Below, one piece after another: positions 8,811 to 16,691 of a stretch of 64,000 bases of DNA (position 1 is the first letter of the stretch; the number at the start of each line of letters is the position of its first letter). Source of the stretch: Streptomyces sp. NBC_00691 (GTDB lineage: Bacteria > Actinomycetota > Actinomycetes > Streptomycetales > Streptomycetaceae); NCBI RefSeq assembly GCF_036226665.1, contig NZ_CP109007.1:7626001-7690000 (forward strand). The letters are read 5' to 3'. Both the position numbers and the translations under genes were made by a program. The notes beneath the pieces were generated by a model. It was not told the DNA's origin. It saw only the letters and a program-made list of their open reading frames with translations, and did not search any database.

Positions 8811-9832
8811 CGGCGCCACCGCAGGGTGTCGTCGACGGTGCCGTTCTCGGACGCCGCGCGCAGCACGGCGAGCCGGGTGAAGCGACGCTCGAAGCCTTCC
8901 CGCGTGAGGGCGAACTCGCGGTAGGCGTCGGCGAGTTCGAGCGCGCCGCGCTTCACCGACCACTCGCAGTCGAAACCGGGCAGCGCGGCCCGGAACCGGG
9001 AGAAGTCCACCCGGTACGAGCGCGGATCGGCACCGGTCTCCCCGGTGATCACCACCTTCGAGCCCGACACCGCCTCGGCGACCTGCCCGGCGATCTCGGC
9101 GACCGTGACGTTGTTGATCTCGCTGCCGATGTTGAACGCCCGGTCGTGCACCGCCTCGCGCGGAGCCGTCAGCGCGGCGGTGAAGGCCCGCGCGATGTCG
9201 GCGGCGTGCACCAGCGGACGCCAGGGCGTGCCGTCGGACATCACGAGCACCTCGCCGGACAGCAGGGCGTGGCCCACCAGGTTGTTCAGCACGATGTCGG
9301 CGCGCAGCCGCGGCGAGAAGCCGAACGCGGTGGCGTTGCGCATGTACACCGGGCTGAAGTGGCCGTCGGCGAGCGCGTGCAGATCGTCCTCCACCCGCAC
9401 CTTGGACTCCGCGTACGGCGTCACGGGGCGCAGCGGGGCGTCCTCCGCCACCAGCGCGTCACCGCCCGCGGCGCCGTAGACGGAACAGGTGGACGCGTAC
9501 AGGAAGCGCCCCACCCCGGCCTCCTTGGCCAGTCGGGCGAGCCGTACGGAGGCGTGGTGGTTGATGTCGTAGGTGAGGTCCGGCGCCAGCGACCCCAGCG
9601 GGTCGTTGGAGAGCGCGGCCAGATGGATCACGGCGTCCACCCCGGCCACGTGCTCGGCCGTCACGTCGCGCAGGTCCACCCGATGTCCGGACGGGTCCGC
9701 CGGCGACGGGCCGAGCACGCAGTCCGCGAACAGGCCGGAGTCGAGACCGACGACCTCGTGCCCGGCGGCGGAGAGGACCGGGGCCATCACGGTGCCCAGG
9801 TAGCCCTGGTGTCCCGTCAGCAGTACGCGCAA
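8807..9832 (-). CDS. NAD-dependent sugar epimerase/dehydratase (extended SDR)
   Basis: 341 residues. The Rossmann motif TGHQGYLG is at residues 6-13, VIHLAALSNDPLG follows, then the SDR triad with YASTCSVYG and YAESK (Tyr/Lys). These enzymes oxidise and re-reduce or dehydrate the hexose of a nucleotide sugar. Beside the RfbF-like transferase and C-methyltransferase genes it is a candidate CDP-hexose 4,6-dehydratase or 4-epimerase. The start is TTG at 9832, 3 nt after the PIG-L stop; no closer in-frame ATG fits the fold. Confidence 0.85.
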   Translation of the reverse strand: MRVLLTGHQGYLGTVMAPVLSAAGHEVVGLDSGLFADCVLGPSPADPSGHRVDLRDVTAEHVAGVDAVIHLAALSNDPLGSLAPDLTYDINHHASVRLARLAKEAGVGRFLYASTCSVYGAAGGDALVAEDAPLRPVTPYAESKVRVEDDLHALADGHFSPVYMRNATAFGFSPRLRADIVLNNLVGHALLSGEVLVMSDGTPWRPLVHAADIARAFTAALTAPREAVHDRAFNIGSEINNVTVAEIAGQVAEAVSGSKVVITGETGADPRSYRVDFSRFRAALPGFDCEWSVKRGALELADAYREFALTREGFERRFTRLAVLRAASENGTVDDTLRWRR

Positions 9833-9835
9833 GGT

Positions 9836-10483
9836 TCATTCCCCCAGATCGAGAGTGAGTTTGGTGACCGCGAACGCCTCGGCGTACCGCGCGTGGCATT
9901 CGATACCGCGGATCCGGGCCAGGCCGAGGAAGGCCTCCCGGTCGTACCAGGGACGGTGCCGCTGCGAGGGGTAGTGCTCCTGCAGCAGCCGTACCTTCTC
10001 CTCGGCGACCTCCGGCGACAGCGGTTGGTACGCCATCGGCCGACCGAGGTCGCCGTCCCACTTGACGATCTCGTAGCCGAGTACGAGATGGTCGCGGAAC
10101 GCGGTGGGAAGCAGCCGTGCCAGGCCGCGATGATCCTGGTGCGCGTCGTCGGTGCGCGGCGCGAGGATCACGTCGGGCTCGGTCCGGGCGCGCAGCTCCT
10201 CGACCGCGGACTTGGCCTCCTCCCAGTGCGCGGGCAGCCGGCCGTCCGGCAGCTTGAGCACGGTCAGCCGCAGGTCGGCTCCCGGGCAGAAGGCGGCGAG
10301 CGCGGCGCGCTCCTCCTCCTCACGCTCGCCGCCGCCGCCGGAGAGCACCAGCGCGTCGACCCGTACGCCCGGCCGCGCGAGGCACAGGGTCAGCAGCGTG
10401 CCGCCCGCGCCGATGGCGATGTCGTCGCAGTGCGCCCCCACCGCGACGATCCGCTCCAGGCTCCCGGAGCCGAGCCGGATCAC
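9836..10483 (-). CDS. PIG-L family deacetylase
   Basis: 215 residues. The zinc/deacetylase signature AHCDDIAIGAGGTL (a variant of PHPDD) is near residue 18 and the distal DDAHQDHRG supplies the other His ligands. PIG-L/LmbE enzymes remove N-acetyl groups from GlcNAc-type substrates. GTG at 10483 gives a 4-nt overlap with the preceding nucleotidyltransferase gene; the frame is open further upstream but that part lies inside the neighbouring gene. A role in freeing an amino group on the cassette's sugar is plausible. Confidence 0.88.
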   Translation of the reverse strand: MIRLGSGSLERIVAVGAHCDDIAIGAGGTLLTLCLARPGVRVDALVLSGGGGEREEEERAALAAFCPGADLRLTVLKLPDGRLPAHWEEAKSAVEELRARTEPDVILAPRTDDAHQDHRGLARLLPTAFRDHLVLGYEIVKWDGDLGRPMAYQPLSPEVAEEKVRLLQEHYPSQRHRPWYDREAFLGLARIRGIECHARYAEAFAVTKLTLDLGE

Positions 10484-11289
10484 GCGGACCCCGCCGACGC
10501 GCCCGTGCTCACGCCGTCCCGCTCCCACACGGCCCACGGGCGGTCGCCGCGGGTGTACGCGGCGTCGAGCGCGGCCCGCTCCTTCACGGTGTCGGTCGGC
10601 TTCCAGAAGCCGCGGTGCTGGTAGGCCACCAGCCTTCCGCGCTTGGCCAGTTGGGCACAGCCGTCGGCGACCAGGTCGCCGTTCTCGGGTATGTGGTCGA
10701 AGACCTCCTGGCGGAGCACGAAGTAGCCGCCGTTCTCCCACAGCGGCATGTCGCTCACCGCCGTGATGCCGCCCACCAGACCGTCGTCACCCAGGTCCAC
10801 GCAGTGGAACGAGGACTGCGGCGGCACCACCATCATCGACGCGCCGGCGTCACGCCGGGAGAACCGGTCGATCATCTCCGGCAGCGGGGCGTCGGTGAGC
10901 ACGTCGGCGTAGTTGGCGAGGAACATCTCGTCGCCGTCCAGATGGTGGCGCACCCGGCGCAGCCGCTCGCCGATCGGCGACTCGATGCCGGTCTGCGCGA
11001 ACGTGATCGTCCAGTCGGCGATGTCGGTGGAGAGCAGCTCGGTCCTCCCGCCCCGCAGGACGAAGTCGTTGGACGTCGTCTCCTCGTAGGTGAGGAAGAA
11101 GTTCTTGATGTGGTGGGCCCCGTACCCGAGGCACAGGATGAACTCCGTGTGCCCGAAGGACGCGTAGTAGCGCATGACGTGCCAGATCAGCGGGCGGGGA
11201 CCGACCATCGCCATCGGCTTGGGGATGTCGTCGGTGGCTCCGCTGCGCATCCGCAGCCCGTAACCGCCGCAGAACAGGACGACCTTCAT
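10480..11289 (-). CDS. Sugar-1-phosphate nucleotidyltransferase, glucose-1-P cytidylyltransferase (RfbF)-like
   Basis: 269 residues, close to RfbF (about 257). The N-terminal loop is VVLFCGGYGLRMR, slightly unlike the usual GGxGTR, followed by PKPMAMVGPRPLIWHVM and FILCLGYGAHHIKNFF, all characteristic of RfbF rather than RmlA. The Asp of LANYADVLTDAPL and FWKPTDTVKE at the C-terminus complete the fold. It should make a CDP-hexose (or related NDP-sugar) for the SDR and methyltransferase beside it. Overlaps both neighbours by 4 nt. Confidence 0.86.
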   Translation of the reverse strand: MKVVLFCGGYGLRMRSGATDDIPKPMAMVGPRPLIWHVMRYYASFGHTEFILCLGYGAHHIKNFFLTYEETTSNDFVLRGGRTELLSTDIADWTITFAQTGIESPIGERLRRVRHHLDGDEMFLANYADVLTDAPLPEMIDRFSRRDAGASMMVVPPQSSFHCVDLGDDGLVGGITAVSDMPLWENGGYFVLRQEVFDHIPENGDLVADGCAQLAKRGRLVAYQHRGFWKPTDTVKERAALDAAYTRGDRPWAVWERDGVSTGASAGSA

Positions 11290-12521
11290 GCCTTCACCTC
11301 GACAACGCTCAGTTCCGGGATGGGGAAGACGAGCCGGCCGCCCCACTCGTGCACGAAGGACAGCTGCTCGACCAGCTCGTCCCGCAGGTTCCACGGGAGG
11401 ACGAGGACGTAGTCCGGCCGGTCGGCGGCGATCCGCTCGGGCGGCAGGATCGGGATGCGGGTGCCCGGCGTGAAACGGCCGTGCTTGTAGGGGTTGCGGT
11501 CGACCGTGTAGGCGAGCAGGTCGGGCCGGATGCCGCAGTGGTTGAGGAGGGTGTTGCCCTTGCCCGGGGCGCCGTAGCCGACCACCGTCTCGCCGCGCTC
11601 GGCGGCGTCGATGAGGAACCGCAGGAGGTCCCGGCGCACCTTGGCCACCCGGGCGGAGAACTCCGCGTACCCGGACAGCTCCTGGAGCCCGGCGGCCTTC
11701 TCCCGGTCGAGGACCTCCGCCACCCGGCGGCTCGGCTCGCCGGCCACCTCGGACGGCCGCGCCCACAGCCGGATGGAGCCGCCGTGCGTGGGCAGCAGCT
11801 CGACGTCGACGAGCGTGAGCCCGCCGCTCGCGAGCGCCCGGGCGGCGGACGCCACCGTGTAGTACTGGAAGTGCTCGTGGTAGATCGTGTCGTACTGGTT
11901 CTCCTCGATCAGGGTCAGCAGGTGCTGCACCTCGACGGAGACCCAGCCGTCGTCCGCGACCAGGGCGCGCAGCCCTTCGGTGAAGCCGACCACGTCGGGG
12001 ATGTGCGCGTACACGTTGTTGGCGACGACCAGGTCCGCCGGGCCGTGCTGGGCGCGGACGGCCGAGCCCGTCTCCGGCGAAAGGAACGCCGTGAGCGTGG
12101 GCACCCCCGCGTCCCGGGCCGCCGCACCGACGTTCACCGACGGCTCGATGCCGAGGCAGCGGATCCCCCGGTCCACCACGTGCTTCAGCAGGTACCCGTC
12201 ATTGCTCGCGACCTCGACCACGAAGGCGTCGGGGCCGAGCCCGACCCGCCGCACGGCGTCGGCGACGTAGGTGCGCGCGTGCTCCACCCAGGAGGTCGAG
12301 TACGAGGAGAAGTACGCGTACTCCTGGAACGTCTCCTCCGGCGTGATCAGCGGCGGGATCTGCGCGAGCCAGCAGTCCGTGCAGACCCGCAGGTGCAGCG
12401 GGTACGCGGGCTCGGGCCGGTCCAGTCGGTCCGCGGCGAGAAAGCTCTCGCACGGCGGAGTCGCCCCCAGGTCGACGACGCTGGCCAGCGCCGCCGAACC
12501 GCAGAGTCGGCATCGTGTCAT
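11286..12521 (-). CDS. Sugar C-methyltransferase (TylC3/NovU-type, three domains)
   Basis: 411 residues. The N-terminal zinc site has CRLCG (residues 4-8) and CTDCW (about 47-51), as in C-methyltransferases of deoxysugar pathways. The SAM-binding core includes VVEVASNDGYLLKHV and LGIEPS; the C-terminal domain includes VVGYGAPGKGNTLLN, the third-domain signature. The family adds a methyl to C3 of NDP-4-keto sugars. With the RfbF-like, SDR, PIG-L and aminotransferase genes it implies a branched amino-deoxysugar. ATG 12521 overlaps the GT4 stop by 4 nt. Confidence 0.88.
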   Translation of the reverse strand: MTRCRLCGSAALASVVDLGATPPCESFLAADRLDRPEPAYPLHLRVCTDCWLAQIPPLITPEETFQEYAYFSSYSTSWVEHARTYVADAVRRVGLGPDAFVVEVASNDGYLLKHVVDRGIRCLGIEPSVNVGAAARDAGVPTLTAFLSPETGSAVRAQHGPADLVVANNVYAHIPDVVGFTEGLRALVADDGWVSVEVQHLLTLIEENQYDTIYHEHFQYYTVASAARALASGGLTLVDVELLPTHGGSIRLWARPSEVAGEPSRRVAEVLDREKAAGLQELSGYAEFSARVAKVRRDLLRFLIDAAERGETVVGYGAPGKGNTLLNHCGIRPDLLAYTVDRNPYKHGRFTPGTRIPILPPERIAADRPDYVLVLPWNLRDELVEQLSFVHEWGGRLVFPIPELSVVEVKA

Positions 12522-13798
12522 TTCTCCTGCCCCCCATCTCCGCTCGCGCGGGTGCCCCGCGGCGAGCCGGTCTCTTCATGCCCTGCCGGCGGCGCGCTGG
12601 TCCCGCCGCCCGACCCCACCGCGATCGCGGTGCGGTACTCCTCAAGGAGGCGTTCGAGCCCGACGGACGGGCTGAACCCCTTCTCGTAACGGCGCCGGGC
12701 CGCCTCACCCATCTCCCGGTTGCGGTCCGGCTCCGCCGCGATCCGGCGGATGCGGGACGCGAGCGAGGCGGGATCGCCCGGCCGGTGCAGCAGGCCGGTC
12801 ACCCCGTCCTCGACGAGTTCGACGAAGGCGCCGTGAGCGGCCGCGACGGCCGGGACCCCCGCCGCCATCGCCTCCGCGACCACCAGGCCGAAGGTCTCCA
12901 TGGCCAGCGAGGGAGCCAGCACGGCCACCGACCGCGCGACGGCCCTCCGGCACTCCTCCGGGTCCCACAGCCCGGCGTACCGGACGTCCTCCCGGCCCGC
13001 CGCCCAGGCGGACACCTCGGGCTCCAGCGGCCCCGCCCCGGCGATCACGAGCGGCACGCCCACACCGCCGCCCGCCGCGACCTCGTCCCAGGCGGCCATG
13101 AGCAGCCGTACGCCCTTGGTCTCCGCGAGCCGGCCGAGGAAGAGCAGCTGCTCGCCCGCGCCCTTCCGGAGGGTGCCCGGGTCGGGCACGAAGTTGTGCT
13201 TCACCGCCAGCCGCTCGGCCGGCATCCCGGAGCGGACCAGGACGTCGCGCTGGGCCGAGGAGATGCAGAGGAACCGCTCCACACCGGACCACCAGCGCCG
13301 CCGGTTGACCGTCAGGCTGACCGCGAGCGGCACCGTCGCCAGCCGGGAGTTCCGGTAGCAGCCGTGCCGGACGGCGGGCAGCGACGCCGCCGAGCCCACG
13401 CACTCGGTGCACTGCCGCCCGGCCCGGTGCAGCGTCCCCGGCGGGCACACCTGGGTGTAGTTGTGCAGCGTGGCGACGACGGGAACGCCGACGTCCGCGC
13501 AGGCGGCGAGCACCGAGGGCGAAAGGAGCGGGAACACGTTGTGGACGTGCACCACGTCCGGCCGGTCGGCGCGGAGCCGGGCGGTGAGCTCCGCGCGGGA
13601 CGCCGGGTTCCACGGCACGAGCAGCGGCACCGCGACCTTGCCCAGCAGGGAGCGGGCGGCGATGTCGTCACTGCGCCGCTCGAACAGGTCGACCCGGTGG
13701 CCGGCCGCGCGCAGCAGCCCCACCTCTTCGTCGACGACCCGGTTCTCCCCGCTCGGCTGCGCCGAGGAGTAACGGTTGTGGACCACGAGGACATGCAT
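12518..13798 (-). CDS. Family 4 glycosyltransferase
   Basis: 426 residues, GT-B fold. Seen: HNRYSSAQPSGENRVVDEE at the start, VHVHNVFPLLSPSVL, a Cys-rich insert (CPPGTLHRAGRQCTECVG) common in one EPS GT4 subgroup, LFLGRLAETKGVRLL, and the donor-binding AMETFGLVVAEAMAAGVP (the E-x7-E element) near residue 320. The last 30 residues are a low-complexity Gly/Ser tail. It probably adds one residue of the EPS repeat unit in the cytoplasm. Confidence 0.9.
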   Translation of the reverse strand: MHVLVVHNRYSSAQPSGENRVVDEEVGLLRAAGHRVDLFERRSDDIAARSLLGKVAVPLLVPWNPASRAELTARLRADRPDVVHVHNVFPLLSPSVLAACADVGVPVVATLHNYTQVCPPGTLHRAGRQCTECVGSAASLPAVRHGCYRNSRLATVPLAVSLTVNRRRWWSGVERFLCISSAQRDVLVRSGMPAERLAVKHNFVPDPGTLRKGAGEQLLFLGRLAETKGVRLLMAAWDEVAAGGGVGVPLVIAGAGPLEPEVSAWAAGREDVRYAGLWDPEECRRAVARSVAVLAPSLAMETFGLVVAEAMAAGVPAVAAAHGAFVELVEDGVTGLLHRPGDPASLASRIRRIAAEPDRNREMGEAARRRYEKGFSPSVGLERLLEEYRTAIAVGSGGGTSAPPAGHEETGSPRGTRASGDGGQEK

Positions 13799-13805
13799 GC
13801 TCAGG

Positions 13806-15098
13806 TCACCTCCTGGCCCAGAGCGGGATACGGCGTCGGGTGATGTCGTGCGTCGGTACGGGCGTGGCCGGGGCGGGGACCGCGAGGAGCGAGGCGGCCA
13901 GGGCCAGATGGAGCAGATACGCGGAGGCGTCGCCGAGACCCACCTCGGTGTACGAGGAGATCCCGCAGTAGCCGATCAGGAAGATCGCGCAGGCCCTCGG
14001 CAGCGACGGCGGCCGCAGCAGCGCGACACCGCCGAGCACGATGACGATGGCCGCCACGAGGGTGACGCCGACCAGCCCCTGCTCGTCGTAGACGGCCAGC
14101 CAGCTGTTGTCGATCGGCAGGCCGTCGAACGACTTGTCGCCCAGGCCCGTGCCGAACACCCTCTCGCCGGTCGTCCGGGGCGCCGAGAGGAGCGCGTCCC
14201 AGACCTTGGCCCGTCCGGTCAGGTTGGCGAAGTTCTCCTGGCTCTGCCCGCGCAGGAACCACGCCCGCAGCGCGGAGCTGAACACCACCGCGGCCACCGT
14301 CGCGCACAGCACCGCCCAGGCGAAGAACCGGCGGGCGGCGGCGCTCGTCAGGATGAGCGAGCCGATCGCCAGCACGAGCCCGATGAGCAGGCCGAGCGTG
14401 GCCGTCCGGGTGTGGGTCATCGCGAGCAGCACGAGGGACGGCACGATGACCACCGCGGCACCGGCGCCGGTGGTCCGGCGGCCGAGCAGGAGCAGCACGG
14501 CGAGCCCGATGACCACCGCGGCGTACTGGCCGATCTGCGGCGGGGTCAGCGGCCACAGCGCGCCGACCAGACGCCCGCCGTAGTACTCGGGCATGGCCGT
14601 CGCCGGTGAGACGGCCAGGCCCGCGGCCACCAGCACCAGGACCGCGAAGTACATCCGTATGTGGTGGCGGACGAAGGTCAGTCCGCCGTCCCACCAGCGG
14701 GTGAGCAGCCACAGCGTGGCGACGAAGAGAGCCAGCCGGGCGCAGCGGAACAGCGCGCCGACCCCGACCTCCAGCTGCACGCTGGCGATCAGACTCGGCA
14801 CGAGCAGCAGCGTGAGCAGGAGGACGAACGCGCTGGGCCGGATCCGCAGCCGGGGGTTGAGTGCCAGAGCCAGCGCGAACGCCGCGACCAGCGCGCCCAT
14901 GGTGGCCATCTGAATGAGGGAGCGGGGGATCGCGACCACGGTCTTCGCCCCCGCCGAGCCCAGCGTGTTGAGGCCCAGCAGCGCCCAGACGATCCCGACG
15001 GCCTTCGGAGTGCCGCCGGGGCGCGGCCCGTCGGCGGGGCGTGGGCCCGCCGGGTCCGCCGCGAACGGCGGCCGGTCGTGCCTCAGATCGTCGTCCAT
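13806..15098 (-). CDS. O-antigen ligase/polymerase-like membrane protein (Wzy candidate)
   Basis: About 430 residues with roughly 11 membrane segments. A periplasmic-type loop contains NLTGRAKVWDALLSAPRTTGERVFGTGLGDKSFDGLPIDNSW in outline (about residues 285-325), the arrangement seen in Wzy/WaaL proteins where Arg and a late Asp/His matter. In a locus with Wzx- and Wzz-like genes it is the best polymerase candidate. ATG 15098 is preferred (1 nt after the upstream stop, as at two other junctions here); GTG 15107 in the same frame is possible. Confidence 0.82.
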   Translation of the reverse strand: MDDDLRHDRPPFAADPAGPRPADGPRPGGTPKAVGIVWALLGLNTLGSAGAKTVVAIPRSLIQMATMGALVAAFALALALNPRLRIRPSAFVLLLTLLLVPSLIASVQLEVGVGALFRCARLALFVATLWLLTRWWDGGLTFVRHHIRMYFAVLVLVAAGLAVSPATAMPEYYGGRLVGALWPLTPPQIGQYAAVVIGLAVLLLLGRRTTGAGAAVVIVPSLVLLAMTHTRTATLGLLIGLVLAIGSLILTSAAARRFFAWAVLCATVAAVVFSSALRAWFLRGQSQENFANLTGRAKVWDALLSAPRTTGERVFGTGLGDKSFDGLPIDNSWLAVYDEQGLVGVTLVAAIVIVLGGVALLRPPSLPRACAIFLIGYCGISSYTEVGLGDASAYLLHLALAASLLAVPAPATPVPTHDITRRRIPLWARR

Positions 15099-15099
15099 C

Positions 15100-16683
15100 T
15101 CAACCACCGGCCCGGGGGCCGAAGCTGCTGCCGGCGTCCTGCCCGTACGGTGCGCCCTGCCACTGCCGGGAGTCCAGCGCCCGGCTCCGGTCGCCCGCGA
15201 CGAAGTTCCACGGACCCTGGTACAGGTTGCCGTGCCAGCGGTTCTGCTGCCGGTGGGTGATCGCCTCCGCCACCCGCCCGCCCTTGTACGGCGACCAGTC
15301 CGGCGAGGTGCCGTCGTTGGCGAACACCGCCATCCGCGCGCACTCCGCCGCGCAGCCCACGACGGACGGGTCGAGGACGAAGCGGTTGCCCCGGATGTCG
15401 ACCCGCTGCGTCTTCCACCGGCAGTCTCCGTAGAGCGGTGCGACGGCGATCGCGGGCCGCGCGCAGCGGCCGGTGTCCTTCACCAGGAGGGTGCAGTAGC
15501 CGGTGGACGTGTTGGCCGGGCTGTTGCAGAACCGGTCGGCGTTCTCCCAGAGGGTGATCCCGTTCCAGTTGTTCTCCAGCACGTTGCCGTAGATCTCGAT
15601 CCTGTCGGTGCGGGCCGGGATTCGCGGTTCGCCTCCGGCCTCGGAGACGTAGACCGTGGCGTACGGGAAGTCGTCGCCGTCCCTCGCGTACGCGCGGCCC
15701 TCGACCCAGTTGTTGCGCCGGATCGTGTTGTTCCGGACGACCGCGTTGTAGCTGGTCTCGTACATCAGCGCGGCACCGTCGTTGGACTCCAGCAGGTTGT
15801 CCTCGACGAGGAAGTCGTTGTTGTTGTTGTCGGCCCACAGTCCGGCGCCGCGGTTGGCGTGCACCCAGTTGCCGCGTACGTCGGCGCCGTCGACGGCCCA
15901 GAACTTGATGCCGCCGGTGCAGCCGCAGCCGGGCTGCCGCCGCTCCCAGTCGTCGGTGTTGTTGCCGACGATCTCGTTGCCCTCGACCACCAGGCCGCGG
16001 AGGGAGTCACCGGTCTTGTAGGCGTTCATGCCGTACTGGCCGTTGTCCCGCAGACAGCTGGCGCGGACCCGCTGGCGCGCACCTGCCATCAGGCCGGCCC
16101 CGGAGTTGTACTGGACGGTCGTGTGCTCGATCACCCACCCGTCGGCCATGTCGTGGTTGACCACGCCCTCGTCGTGCGGCGCGATGAAGCGCTCCACGGT
16201 CAGATGGCTGAGGGTCACGCCGGTGGCCGTGCCGCCGAAGGCGTACTGGTTGACCTTCCGGCCGTCGAGCACCGCGCCGGGCGCGCCGATGTAGCGGTCG
16301 CCCTCCTTGACGATGACCTGCGCGTAGGGGTCGGACTCCAGAGTGTGCCTCCCCGGTCGCAGCCAGAACGTGGTGTGCGGAGGGCTGTTCTCGGTCTTGG
16401 TGGCCAGATCGCCGACGACCGCGGGGTCGACCGTCACCGCCCCCGGCGGCGCGGTCACCGGCCCGGGTACGGCCCGGTCGCACACCCGGGCCCGGGAGGT
16501 GGCGGGCGCGCCGGGCGCCTCGGAGACGTGGGAGGAGGCGGACGCGCCGAACGGGGCGGCCGCGCCGGACCCTCCGGTCGCCCGCGCCGGGGCGTCCGGT
16601 GTGCTCGTGCAGCCGGTCGCCACCAGCAGGACCACCGTCAGTGGTGTCACCGCCCAGGCCCCGTACCGCCCCCTGATCCCCAC
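15100..16683 (-). CDS. Secreted right-handed beta-helix lipoprotein of the EPS locus
   Basis: 527 residues. The GTG start at 16683 has a GGGGGG Shine-Dalgarno and is followed by a membrane-spanning signal ending in VATGC, a likely though non-canonical lipobox. The mature part has repeated rungs such as GVTLSHLTVERF, WVIEHTTVQYNSGAGL, GLVVEGNEIVGNNT and VRGNWVHANRGAGLW, typical of parallel beta-helix (PbH1) repeats, with paired Cys likely forming disulfides. Such folds occur in polysaccharide lyases and C5-mannuronan epimerases. It may trim or epimerise the EPS outside the membrane; the exact activity is unknown. Confidence 0.8.
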   Translation of the reverse strand: MGIRGRYGAWAVTPLTVVLLVATGCTSTPDAPARATGGSGAAAPFGASASSHVSEAPGAPATSRARVCDRAVPGPVTAPPGAVTVDPAVVGDLATKTENSPPHTTFWLRPGRHTLESDPYAQVIVKEGDRYIGAPGAVLDGRKVNQYAFGGTATGVTLSHLTVERFIAPHDEGVVNHDMADGWVIEHTTVQYNSGAGLMAGARQRVRASCLRDNGQYGMNAYKTGDSLRGLVVEGNEIVGNNTDDWERRQPGCGCTGGIKFWAVDGADVRGNWVHANRGAGLWADNNNNDFLVEDNLLESNDGAALMYETSYNAVVRNNTIRRNNWVEGRAYARDGDDFPYATVYVSEAGGEPRIPARTDRIEIYGNVLENNWNGITLWENADRFCNSPANTSTGYCTLLVKDTGRCARPAIAVAPLYGDCRWKTQRVDIRGNRFVLDPSVVGCAAECARMAVFANDGTSPDWSPYKGGRVAEAITHRQQNRWHGNLYQGPWNFVAGDRSRALDSRQWQGAPYGQDAGSSFGPRAGG

Positions 16684-16691
16684 GCGCCCCC

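Noticed and set aside
3473..11289. Ordinary dTDP-rhamnose pathway
   Set aside because: An RmlC-like epimerase and a nucleotidyltransferase are present, but the transferase looks like RfbF rather than RmlA, and no RmlB or RmlD partner could be identified with confidence.
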